Below, piece by piece: positions 34,555-44,917 of a stretch of DNA of 64,000 nucleotides. A program made the translations under genes and the position numbers. Within the stretch, counting starts at the first letter, position 1; each line of letters opens with the position of its first letter. The notes beneath the pieces are model-generated. The model was not told the origin of the DNA. It did no database searches and was given only the letters and a program-made list of their open reading frames with translations. Origin of the DNA: Metaphire vulgaris (lineage: Eukaryota; Annelida; Clitellata; Crassiclitellata; Megascolecidae); the NCBI GenBank assembly GCA_018105865.1, contig CM030856.1, forward strand, positions 4,920,220 through 4,984,219, given 5' to 3'.

Positions 34555-35610
34555 AAGAAATTGTGATATTAACTCTCGTCCGGTTCGAGGTCTGGAAAAG
34601 TTCCTCGAAAAGCAATGGCGTTAAATCGCTGCAGAGTGACAGACAATCGTTGGAAGAGGAAACTTCCTTCTCTCGTGTCTCCGGATTGTTGAGCAAGACG
34701 ACGTCCAAGCTCGTCGAAAAACAAAGGGCGTCTTGATTTATGGGGCCAAGCGTCTCAAGTGCGATTGGCAGGAATGTGTGCATGGGGGTCAGGCTTTGAT
34801 ATTTTGCTGTTTTTTTCTGACAGCAGCGGCTTCGGCGGCGGCTCCTGCTGCTGAGAAGTGGATGGTAAGTAGGTGGCGGCGACTGTGTCCGCCACGGTTG
34901 CATCCATACCAGGCTACGTCCGGCTTGCCACGGGATCAGGGTCATACCGTCTGGTCTTCTTCCGTCGGATCTGCTAAGACCAGGCGGTTCCTTGATGGAA
35001 GGGACCCCCGCTCTAACCAAAGCCCGCTGTACCAGATCGTTCAACGTGGCATGGCGAGTGGTACGACCTGGGCCCAGGGACAGGATAGCCCATGCGAGCC
35101 GTCTTCCAGCACTTGGGCACCACAGGGGCAGAGATGCTTCTCGCATATGTTGGCGCCCAGGCGGAGGCCGATGATGATTCTGATGGTTTCGTCGTCCATT
35201 CGCAAGCCACAAGAGGAGATGGGCAGCGCGTGAAGCCAATCGCTGGCGTGGCATATTAAAATCGTTATGCCGAGACGGCTTTGAGTCGGGCTTGATGATA
35301 AGGTCCTGGGTGGGCTTGGGACAGGGCGTCACTGTCCTTTCGGATGAGCGGACGGTCCCAGGTGGTCTGCTTTAGTCAAGTTGACCGGACGTTGGGCCTG
35401 GAAGCTGGCTCATGAAACACCATTGGTCCATGATTTGTGATTCATGAGAATCGATGTTAGGGCATGCCCTCACAACGCATGGAGGACTGGAGGGGCGGGT
35501 GCCTGCAGCTGAAGCCAGAAAGGCAGAAGGTGCAAGCATGGACACCCGACGGATCCCAGACCCCGTTCCTGATTGGGAGCGTCGTTCAGCATGAAGCCAC
35601 TGACTGTCAG
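34555..35610 (-). mobile_element. Non-LTR element C-terminus with restriction-like nuclease module
   Basis: Minus strand. 35260-35050 holds, across two frames, 'ALPIS..G' and 'CPCGAQ..HGLSC' type Cys/His blocks. Then comes RHATLNDLVQRALVRAGVPS, 'GLSRSDGRRPDGMTLIPWQAGRSLVW', and 'PIALETLGPIN' toward 34740. The Cys-Cys-His-Cys plus P-D-G...W motif order is a common post-RT module of invertebrate retroelements. I read it as a restriction-like endonuclease domain. The 259-residue ORF (34553-35332) is a remnant; upstream RT is absent. The plus ORF at 34733-35233 is its shadow. Confidence 0.7.
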
Positions 35611-35623
35611 AAAATTGTATATT

Positions 35624-35690
<67 letters not shown>
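35624..35690. repeat. (TA)n microsatellite
   Basis: Interrupted TA array at the left edge of the duplicated block. Confidence 0.95.
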
Positions 35691-35694
<4 letters not shown>

Positions 35695-36081
35695 CATACA
35701 TATGTTGCTGACATTTTAATAGACAAACGTTAATACTTTTAGACATACTGCTTATATGTATGTTAACACCCCAACTTACTCCCCCTCCCCCACACCACCA
35801 CCAATACTCCCCACTCCACCACCTCCACCACCACCAACTCACCCGCCTCGGTTGGGCCTATGGAAAGTCAATTGGGTTAATGTCTAATAAAGGTAAAATG
35901 TCTGCTTTGATTTTCGATTATACCTCTGCCTTTACTTGCATCAAACTTTTACTCGATATACTCCATATATACTACATTAGTATGTTTTTTCCAATTGCGA
36001 GTAATGTAGTAAATGAGAATTAGCTTTGGAAAAACTCGTTCAAATGCCGCCGCCACTCCGTAGCGACTAGTAGATTAACCT

Positions 36082-36271
36082 CAGTGGCGAGGCTACGGGG
36101 AGGTTGGGGGGTTTGAACACCCCCACTTGCTATCAGGGCCACCAGTGAGATTCGTGCAAAATTGCAGAGAAATTTTTGGTGGGGGTTAGGGTAGGGAATG
36201 ATTAATTGAGGATCGGCTCTACTAGTCTAAGTATCAAGCGTTCTCTATATATCTATCTGGCGTCGCCACTG
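36082..36271. mobile_element. hAT-like MITE (190 bp)
   Basis: CAGTGGCGAGGCTACGG ... GGCGTCGCCACTG with perfect ATTAACCT duplications (36074-36081, 36272-36279). The A-side block lacks it ('gtagattaaactgc', 21851). Confidence 0.9.
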
Positions 36272-36371
36272 ATTAACCTGCTTAATAGCCATTAATCATT
36301 GATCGTTACTCAAGGACTCCTGATTCGTTAGTTTTCATGAGTATTATTATGTTACCTTTGTTGATTGGCTG

Positions 36372-36690
36372 CAGTGGCGTAGCCAAAGAGATGGAGTTAA
36401 CACCCCATTGGCTGCCAACGAAAATTTTTATGTGTTTCCATACATCCTTTTTATTTTCGGACGCGGTTTTGGGAGTCAAAACCCTCTTGGCTGGCTGCCG
36501 ACCCAAAATGTTTAGGTACTATAGAATGAAAAGGTGTAAGGTTACGACCTTTTGCTTGCCAGCATCTGCAAAGGAAAACTACAAAAATACAAGAAGGAAA
36601 GGCGATGATGACCTTTTTGCTTGTCAAGATTTTCTGAAGTTGGTTACTATCAAAACCAACCCCATTTCGGAAATCCTGGCTACGCCACTG
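36372..36690. mobile_element. hAT-like element, paralogue of 22036-22355
   Basis: Same termini and the same ATTGGCTG flanks as at 22036, so it was inherited through the segmental duplication rather than inserted independently. Confidence 0.92.
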
Positions 36691-37599
36691 ATTGGCTGTG
36701 TAGATAGGCCTACCTTACGACAATGCTTCTGGCTGATTAGCTATTATGAATAACAAGTCATGTTAATTAAAAGGCTGCTGTGAGAGCTGTGCGGGATTCT
36801 CTCGCCCAGCCTACGGGAGAATCGTCCATGGTACTTCGTCAGTAGAGAAAAGCAATCGAGTGTCCTCGGTTATTTTCCCATTAGTAAGACGTACATAATT
36901 ATGGTGCACTACAGATGTAACTTTAATATTATTTCTTTTGGTAAAACGTCGAAATCTCGACTTTGTTTTTTATTAAGACGGTGTAAATACAAGATTGGTA
37001 AAACACGATAGGCATGAAATCACCGTGTTTGTGGCTGGAGAAGGAAATAGTGTCACTGCTACGCAGAGAGTATATTGGCTGCGAATATGGTCTTGCAAAT
37101 GTTCACCATTATGGCCTCCACTGTATCGTGAAAGTTAGGCGATGATCGCATTGGCCTTCTTAGAAATGCCGACTTTTCACAGTTAACCAATTAATTAAGT
37201 ATTTAATTAATTAAAGGCTATTTACTGAACGAACCTTAATGTGTGTGAAAATATTGTACTTTAATTTTATTATAGGCCCAATGCATGTAAGCTCTTGCAA
37301 ACATTGACTAGATTGTTGTATGTGTTACTTAAAGCCTAAATACCGTCTTCTTCTTCTTCAGGTGCTCTGTCCAAAGACAGGTTCCATACTCCAGCGTCGC
37401 CACTCTTCTCTATCTTGAGCTTTTATCTTCAGGGCTGAATACTTGTTTTTCCCCGTAGTGTCGAACATCTACTCGATGTTCTTGGTCGCCCTTTCTGTGC
37501 TTTCCCATTCATCTTTCCTTCTAGTACTTCTCTTAGTAGGTTTGATTCTTCTCTCAGAACATGACCTATCCACTTCTTTTGTCTTGTACGAATTGATTG

Positions 37600-38850
37600 T
37601 TAATTAGGCTTTTCTTGTACTTCTCTTCTACCCTCTCCAAGACTTCTTCGTTTGTTATTTTTTCCGTCCAGATAATTTTTTTCCATTCTTCGCCAGATCC
37701 ACATTTCGAATGCCTCTAATCTCTTTATGTCTTCCTTTCTGAGCGTCCAAGTTTCTGATCCATAGAGTGTCACTGGCCAGATCAGTGTTTTGACCAATCG
37801 TTTTTTCAGATTTCGGTTAAAATTCCTTCTCAGTAGTTCTCTTCTGTTCGTAAAGGCTTCTTTCCCCATGGCAATTCTTCTCCTTATTTCTTTATGACAC
37901 TGCGTTTTCATCAAGCAGGCTTCCAAGATAGCAGAATTCTTCTAATTTTTCTATTTCCACTCCATCAATGATTATTTTCATTTCTCCACCGTGTCTGCTG
38001 ATTTTCATTGCCTTTGTCTTCTTTAAATTGATTTTCATTCCGTAATCCTTTGATGTTGCATTAAGAGAGTCCATCAACCTCTGCAATCCATGGTTGGTGT
38101 TTGCCATAATTGCCTGGTCATCAGCAAATCTTATGTCCCTTCTTCTTTTTCCACCCACCACTACTCCATCTTCTGTGTTCTCAAATGCTTCTCTTATGAG
38201 TTCTTCTGTGTAGATATTGAACAGCAACGGTGAGAGAGGGCATCCCTGTCTCACCCCCTTCCCAGAGTTCCTGGTTCAGAGTCTTTTCCATCCACACGGA
38301 TATACACTGATTGGTTTATGTGCAGGCTTCCGATGAGTTTTCTGTCTCTGTAGTCTATTCCCATTCTTCTGAGTGCCCTCATGAGTTGTATCCAGTCCAC
38401 TCGATCAAATGCCTTTTCATAGTCCACAAAGCAGATGTAGATTTCAAGGCCCCTTTCTATGCTTCTTTCTCCCAGCGCCCTAAGAATTCCTATTGCATCT
38501 CTGGTACCTTTGCCTTTCCTGAATCTGTACTGTTCTTCATTGATCCCCTTCACTGCTTCTGCTTTTGCTTCTACTCGTTTTGTAAGGATCTTCAAAACTA
38601 TCTTCGATGCATGACAAAATAGGCTTATTGTTCTAAAGTCTCCACATTCAGTTGCATTCTGTTTCTTTTGTATTGGCACCATTACTGTTTGGAGGAAGTC
38701 TTCTGGCCACTCCCCAGTCCGATATATTTCTTGGCATAGCCTCACTAATTCTCTTGTTGCCCCTTCGCCCAGGTTCTTGAGCATTTCTGCAGGTATATTG
38801 TCAATTCCTTCAGCTTTGTTGTTCTTTAGAATGAAATGGAAAAAAATCAA
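37600..38850 (-). pseudogene. LINE reverse transcriptase, broken
   Basis: Three minus-strand pieces (38850-38251, 38254-37892, 37926-37600) cover fingers/palm (AFDRVDW, then FADDQAIM, the catalytic Asp pair) and thumb. They are joined by frameshifts near 38252 and 37910, so the enzyme is not made intact. FADD replaces the usual YADD. Confidence 0.85.
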
Positions 38851-39754
38851 AATGAAAGAGGAACAAAACTTATAGAATTCTGCAACAGACAGAAGCTTTT
38901 AGTGACAAACACATGGTTCAAACACAACAAAAGAAGAAGGTGCACATGGAGAACGCCTGGAAATGGGAAGCGATACCAGTTAGACTACATCATAGTAAGA
39001 GAAAGATACCGAAACAGTGTGAAGAACTCCCACTCATACCCAGGAGCAGACGCGAACACAGACCACAACCTGGTGGCAATGAAAGCAACCATCAATCTTC
39101 AATTCATAAAATGTAAAAACGAAATACACCCACGTTGGGACTTGGAGCAATTAAAGCAGAAGAAACAGATATTTGTGGATAGTGTAGAGGAACATCTAAA
39201 AACAAACTTGCAACATGGTACAACCAATGAAAACTGGAATGCATTGAAAGATGCAATATTCATGAATGCAAAGAAGGAACTAGGATACAAAAGCATTAAC
39301 CATGCCAGGAAACCATGGGTCACAACAGAGATGATAGCAAAGATGGATGAAAGAAGAAAGTGGAAAAAGCAGAATACAGAAGACGCAATAAAGGAGTACA
39401 AATGACTAAACAACGAACTCCGACGAGAAACTGACAAAGCCAAAGAAAAGTGGTGGGCAGAACAATGTGGAGAACTGGAGGAACTGCAACGTCAGGGAAA
39501 ATATGACAAAGTGTATGCAAAGGTAAAATCACTCGACAACAAGAAAAGAGGAAGGGTAACTACAGCAGTGAAAGACAAGAATGGTATTCTCATAACCGAA
39601 ACCAACAAAGTAAGAACAAGATGGAAAGAATACATAGAAGATCTGTACTGTGCGCAAGAGAAACCACAGACTTTTGATGGAGATGAAGCAGAGATTGCAG
39701 TGGATGATATTGGACCAGAAATCTTGGAAGAAGAAGTAATTGCAGCAATCAGGG
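38833..39754 (+). pseudogene. LINE endonuclease C-terminus and linker, inverted part
   Basis: Plus-strand reading from 38836 with a stop at 39403, continuing in frame to 39754. It shows AP-endonuclease end motifs ('YQLDYIIVRERYR', 'ADANTDHNLVAMK': the SDH-like TDH) and a Lys/Glu-rich linker. The N-terminal endonuclease is missing. Confidence 0.85.
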
Positions 39755-39984
39755 ACCGTCTACTAACGCAGATTAAATCCGTTTTGCACTTGTGCACTAG
39801 TCATTGCTTGTCAGCGATATACAAGCTTGAAAATCACGTAGATTTATGCCATAATATTGAGACACATAGGCCTACGCATACAATACTCTCAACAGGGCAT
39901 AAGGAACTTAATGGTAAAGTGTAATTGAACAATAGAAATGCATTTGTTCTAGGCGACGTTTTCAAGGAGGGTGAGGAACAGACA
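39755..39984. repeat. Segmental duplication block, D side (right part)
   Basis: 'actaacgcagattaaatccg', 'catgtagatttatgccat'-type and 'caatagaaatgcatttgttctaggcgacg' match 23958-24510 of the A side. Confidence 0.85.
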
Positions 39985-40040
<56 letters not shown>

Positions 40041-40138
40041 TGATGATGATGATGATGATGACGATGATGATGATGATGGTGATGATGATGATGATGATGG
40101 TGATAATAATAATAATAATAGGCCTAATAATAATAGGC

Positions 40139-40183
<45 letters not shown>

Positions 40184-40192
40184 GTAATGGTT
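39985..40192. repeat. (TAA)n/(GAT)n compound microsatellite
   Basis: AAT, then GAT, then AAT arrays. The poly-Asn, poly-Asp and poly-Ile ORFs here are artefacts. Much longer than the equivalent array at 24546. Confidence 0.95.
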
Positions 40193-40330
40193 AACGAACC
40201 CAACGGCGTTGCTTGATTTCTTTCTGGTCCCAGTGGCCGTGCTTCTGACCGCAATCTTCGTTCTTTTCACGATCACCGCTTGTGCCTTGCGTCGTTCCAC
40301 CAACGACAGTCGCATGGAGGCGAAAAATCT
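40190..40330 (+). pseudogene. Relic of fourth GPCR copy: helix 5 region
   Basis: Matches copies A-C from 'aacccaacggcgtt' to 'cgcatgg.ggcgaa'. It encodes a divergent helix 5 and loop (VPVAVLLTAIFVLFTITACA) in open frame over about 40 residues, then homology stops abruptly. Confidence 0.85.
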
Positions 40331-40339
40331 TTACACAGG

Positions 40340-40905
40340 TTTAGATAAAGAGGTGGACTAGGAAATAAATTTATTACCGGTTATAATTTTATTTCCCCAT
40401 CAACAGTAGGCTATATAGTTATATGTAGAAATAAATTTATTGCCTGCTATCAACTGTATGCATTAAAGTGATTAGGCTAAAGCTATTTTAGATGTTATAT
40501 TGGTAGGCGGAAATAAATTTATACAGAAATAAATTTATACGGATGCCACATGGTTTATTTCCCTAGCAACGCAGGATCCGCCCAGGAAATAATTTTATGG
40601 GGGAAATAAATTTGTACGACACCGGAACGAGGCGGAACGGCGTTCCGGGGAATCTAAAGACTGTTTTTGCAGCATTAAATTCATAGATAGAAAATTTAGA
40701 ACTATATCTATTTCCCTTATCATTTTTCAAATTTCCTAATATTGCACATGTGACAGCATGTTAATTAAAGACACATTACACACTGTTGGTTGTGTTGATT
40801 GTAGTAACTGTACGGTTGCTACGTCATGTCAGGGAGTCTGTAAGACTCCCTGGTCATGTTGACAATTGACTTCCGACTATTGCGTTCCGGAAAATGGGAG
40901 ACTAG
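40340..40905. repeat. Region with repeated GAAATAAATTTAT motif
   Basis: Between the two relic pieces. Seven variants of 'ggaaataaatttat' (one inverted) occur in 40356-40615, flanked by short unique sequence. The rest (40620-40905) shows nothing recognisable. Confidence 0.5.
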
Positions 40906-41003
40906 TCAGCATGCATGGGGTCGGTGTTCGATTTCTGCCAGAAACTAAAACAAACAACGGCGCATCCAGACAGACAGCGCCGAACTATCGTCTTGTCTCA
41001 TGT
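40905..41003 (+). pseudogene. Relic of fourth GPCR copy: C-terminal tail
   Basis: 'catggggtcggtgttcgatttc' ... 'cagacagacagcgccgaactatcgtc' matches the Ser-rich cytoplasmic tail of A-C (20318-20400) with substitutions. It lies directly before the upstream region shared by B and C. Confidence 0.85.
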
Positions 41004-41079
41004 TGATGGTAGCTAAGGCGTTCTAAGTAGCACAAGAAGTTTGTCTTTTACGTGGTCTTACCATTTTTATCTGGTGTTT

Positions 41080-41509
41080 TCCAAGGCATTACGCTAAGAA
41101 ACGCGCGAGTTATGATCGGCTGTTGGTCTGCATTGAGCGGACAAGCAATCTGTAATTTGATTGGTCAATTATAGGCTTGTAGCACTTCACCTATATTCAT
41201 GTACGTTTTCGTAATATGCGACCGGAATAAGAGGCGCCCCATATGCCATCCATGGCCTGGCCAATGAAATTAGGCCAAAAGCAGGTGATCTCATAGAGTA
41301 ATAGGCTATGGTCTTTCATATTTAGTGAAGCTGCCGTTGTTTGTGTCGTTGCTAAAGGAAACGTTTACGATATGACGTACTACGATAAGACTGTCTGATC
41401 ACTGTTTGTACTGGTACCCTGGGGCGGAACTAGAACATATACACACATAGAGTCTAATTTGGAAACATTTTAGATTTTCTAAAATTGTGATTGTGCGCCG
41501 AGTTACATT
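41080..41509 (+). promoter_or_regulatory. Promoter region of receptor copy C
   Basis: Collinear with 27236-27665. TGACGTAC is at 41373-41380. The leader 'tttggaaacattttaga' is more diverged than in A/B. No clear TATA. Confidence 0.55.
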
Positions 41510-42966
41510 ATGCCAAAGAAAGAAGCTGTAACAGGTTCAGGCGTATATGCTCTGTTGATCTTTCCTCTGATGCTATACGCAGTAGCAGATCCTGGGAGAG
41601 GAGAACCATCGCCAAACATCCTAGAAAATCAAAATCCTAGATTCGTTATACCTGTGTTTAGAATTGATTATGGGAAAACTGAGACTAAGGGTGGAGAGAC
41701 GAACGTGCGTCCAGAGTGCGAGCGGGGAATGGTGTATGATTCGCTGGCTAAAATCTGTCGTGAGATTCTCTGTGCCAAAGGATCCGAAAGTGAAAACAGC
41801 AGCCGTTGCACATCGGTAAATGGAACAAAAGAATTGATTTCGTTGATTGAAAGTCTCAACTGCACTGAATTCGTGCGACTAAACGCTTCGGAATTCACGT
41901 TTTACAGCAATCGATCTCTGCTCGTACACAAGAATCGCTTCTCATACGCCATAACCGACTATGTCATTGACTCCGACTACATTTACATTTGCTTGTCGTA
42001 TGTAGGCCTACAAACAGTCTACAACGAAACAGTTAGGCGAGTGATTTTTTTAAAATTCGACGGTGCACAGAGAATTCTGTCCCACGTTGGCTCGACAATT
42101 TCTTTGACGTCTTTGTTTTCACTGTTCGTTGTGTATCTGATATTTCCAGTTTTACGCAACGTTCCTGGGAAATGTGTCATGTGCTTCGTTGTGTCACTCT
42201 TCTCGGCGCTGCTGCTGTTTTTTTTCGTGTCGATCTCGGGTCCCGTTTGTTTCTATATTTCCGTAGCTATGCATTTTGCCTTCTTGGCCTCGTTTTGCTG
42301 GATGAATGTTCTGTCGATTGACATCTGCAGAACTTTCGCTTCTAGAACGATCAATTCAGAAAGAACAGGTCGACAGCAAAACACTTCGTCTATTACTCCA
42401 TCTACTCGTGGACGTTACCCGCCGCCATCACAGGTATCTGCCTGATTCTTGACATTGCGCAGGTGGACGACAGGATTCGACCTCACTACGGTCGTGAGAT
42501 CTGTTGGATAAGGAACCCAACGGCGTTAATTGTTTTCTTTCTGGTTCCAGTGGCCTTGCTCCTGACCGCAAACTTTGTTCTTTTCGGGATCACCGCTTGT
42601 GCCTTGCATCGATCTGCCGACGACAGTCGCATGGCGGCGAAGAAATCGACCTCCCGCAAGGCTCGCCTGTTGCTACATGTTAAGCTCTCGATCATCATGG
42701 GACTCCCGTGGGTCATTGGATACGCAGCGAACCTTACTCAGTGGACTGCGCTGTGGTATCTGTTTATCATATTCAACACCATGCAAGGCGCATTTCTATG
42801 CGCATCGTTTGTCTGCACGAAGAGAGTTTTTAGACTGATGAGAGACTGTTCACCATGGGGTCGGTCTTCGATTTCAGCGAGAAATGAAAACAAACAAGGG
42901 CGTATCCAGACAGACAGCGTCGAACTGTCGTCTCGTCTCAATCAAAACGTAGCCAAAACATTTTGA
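41510..42966 (+). pseudogene. Family B-like GPCR, copy C, somatomedin B region lost
   Basis: Starts MPKKEAVTGSG and keeps the signal peptide to 'AVADPG'. It then jumps, via about 35 unrelated residues, to 'ECERGMVYDSLAKICREILC', which corresponds to copy A near 19180. The somatomedin B domain and both 'CA.CN' modules are thus absent while the frame stays open. Seven helices follow. A 2-bp gain at about 42360-42363 ('ttcagAAagaac') after helix 3 throws the frame off; the receptor frame resumes and is open to 42966 (helices 4-7, 'GLPWVIGYAANL', Ser-rich tail). Substitutions in helix 1-3 are more numerous than between A and B. Probably a pseudogene. Confidence 0.8.
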
Positions 42967-44520
42967 TAGATGACACTTTAATATGGTTTCGCCGGAAACG
43001 TTGAAATCTCGGCGTTGTTTTGTTTTAAAACAGCGTAAATAGGAACCTACCAGATTTGCATAACACGAGAGTCATGAAATCAAAACATTATTTTGCGGCT
43101 TGAGAAGGAAATAAAGTCCTGCTACACAGGGAGTAAATTGGCTCCGAATTTGGTCTTGTAAATATTCACCATGATGTCTTCCTCTGTATCCTGAAAGTTA
43201 GGTGTTGATCGTATTAGCCTATTTAGAAATGTCGACTTTTCAGTTAACCGTTGGCAATTTACAGAACGATTCTTACTGTGGTTGAAAATACTGTACTTAA
43301 ATTAACTAATAACGTGTATAAGCTGTTGCAAACATTGACTGAAATTCTGAATTGTTGTATGTGTCAGTTAGAGCCTAGAAGAATAGCGTCTACTAGTGCA
43401 TATTTAATCGGGTTGGCACTTGTGTACTTGCGGTAGTCATTGCTTGTTGACGATGTTCAAACTTGAAAGGTTCATAGTTGGTTACTTGAATAAGCTTGTT
43501 GGCGAAATGTCATGTAATGTCTGTTGTTGATGATACGGCCATTCGCCGAAATGACCAGGGCCGCCGAGAGGGAGCAGGGGATGATGCACAGGGCCCGACG
43601 GTCTGGAGGAGACCCAGACCGATGATGAAGATGTATTATTAATATATAATAACACTCAAAAAATGTTACCATGTTTCATAGATTGGATGAATTTTTAAGT
43701 CGATGCATTTATGCATTTGATGCGGCCGATTATGGGTTGACGTCTATTTAATATTGTCCTTGTATCTAAATGCGTTTTATTAACATGTTTAACTGTACAT
43801 TATATTTTGCAAAACCGAGGCTCTTGATTGTCATTAAAAAATTGATGATATTTTGCATAAGCCTAGCCTACTTGCCATTTTTAAAATTATTTTTCTTACT
43901 TATGCCATTAAATGAATTGTCGCATATTTTATTAAAATGACATGAAATGCATAATTGCATCGACTTAAAAATTCAGCCAATCTTTTTGGTCTTATATATA
44001 TTCTCCTGTCAAATAAGTTTGGGACGAGACCGCGCATCATACTATTGCCGAATATGATGTCCGAACGACACTAAAACTCACGTACAAGTATCTGAGATCT
44101 CAGACATTTTTCCGATGATTATACCCGCGAATCCCCTTTAAGTGGGAACGGGGGCCAGAAGGAGGGGTAGGAGAGACGATCGCTCAAAATTACGCTAACA
44201 CGAGAATAGGATGATGTGTAAGAGCAATTGAGCATAATTTAGAGACCTAATTTCGTCATTTAAACATTATGAATCATTCTCGCTCTTTTGTCGTGTTAGG
44301 CAATTATTAACGTGTTTTGCAGTCATGAACAATTTCTGCAATTATGACTTTGCATTGAAATTGAAATCTTGATATAGACCAGATCTGGTCTATGTCCGGA
44401 AATGAACTCGTTACTACTTACTAGCAACAATTAAACATCGAACGCAATTTTGAAAAGCATGAAAATTGATTATTCGCCCCAGTCACAACACTCTAAACTC
44501 TAAAGTATATACTAATGAGC
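42967..44520. repeat. Segmental duplication block, C side
   Basis: Collinear with 29935-33360 without the three B-side insertions. Has a possible AATAAA at 43110-43115. Contains 134 bp (44144-44277) identical to 33001-33134, and the 20-bp palindrome at 44374-44393 shared with 33233-33252. Confidence 0.85.
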
Positions 44521-44917
44521 GGTGCTTTTCAAGTTTTCAACCTGTGTGCCGCGGCACATAAGTGTGCGGCAGCAACTTTAGAAGTGTGCCGCGGCAAAAT
44601 GTAGGAAAATGTTTTTCAGGTAACGTAAATAATTAAATTGATGACCCTTTTTCATTTTTGGCTTGTCAGTACGATCACAGATTACGACACTAAGACTATT
44701 GAATGCTGGTGTATTTTTTGAATGTTAAGAAAATGAGGTAGATGATCAGATCTAGAATGAGTCTGAATGACTTAATTAAGAAAACTGCTTTTCCCACAGA
44801 AAGCTGAAAGTTTCGATTTTTGACGATATAGGCAACAATACTTAAGGCCTACGATAGTGATGAACAACTGCCCGTGAGATAGATTCAAATACGGCAATAA
44901 TTAACAGACGGTCTACG
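44521..44917. other. Repeat scrap, otherwise nothing
   Basis: 44522-44600 'ctgtgtgccgcggcac..aagtgtg' is an inverted-repeat fragment typical of a hAT-like end. The rest has no gene. Confidence 0.4.

Larger units (their letters stand above)
35700..37348. repeat. Segmental duplication block, D side (left part)
   Basis: Parallel to 21500-23960, including 'gttgctgacattttaatagacaa', the shared hAT insertion and the receptor 3'-flank sequence (36905-37330). It is cut by the LINE insertion at 37349 and resumes at 39755. Confidence 0.85.
37349..39754. mobile_element. RTE-like LINE insertion with 5' inversion
   Basis: Flanked by 7-bp ACCGTCT (37342-37348, 39755-39761). The 3' part (37349 to about 38828) lies on minus: NNKAEGIDNIPAEML, 'FVDYEKAFDRVDW', 'GCPLSPLLFNIY', 'RFADDQAIMA', 'FCYLGSL', 'SETWTLRKEDIKRLEAFEMW', then a (GAA)n tail at the left border. 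The 5' part (about 38833-39754) lies on plus: end of the endonuclease ('LEFCNRQKLLVTNTWF'-like, 'QLDYIIVRERYR', 'TDHNLVAM') and linker ending EILEEEVIAAI. In an intact element the sequence at the right border would directly precede the RT start at the internal junction, the signature of twin priming. Truncated, with point lesions. Confidence 0.9.

Noticed and set aside
34733..35233. 166-residue plus-strand ORF
   Set aside because: Shadow of the minus-strand retroelement module, which has recognisable motifs.
39925..40315. Poly-Asn/Asp and poly-Ile ORFs
   Set aside because: Artefacts of the compound AAT/GAT microsatellite.
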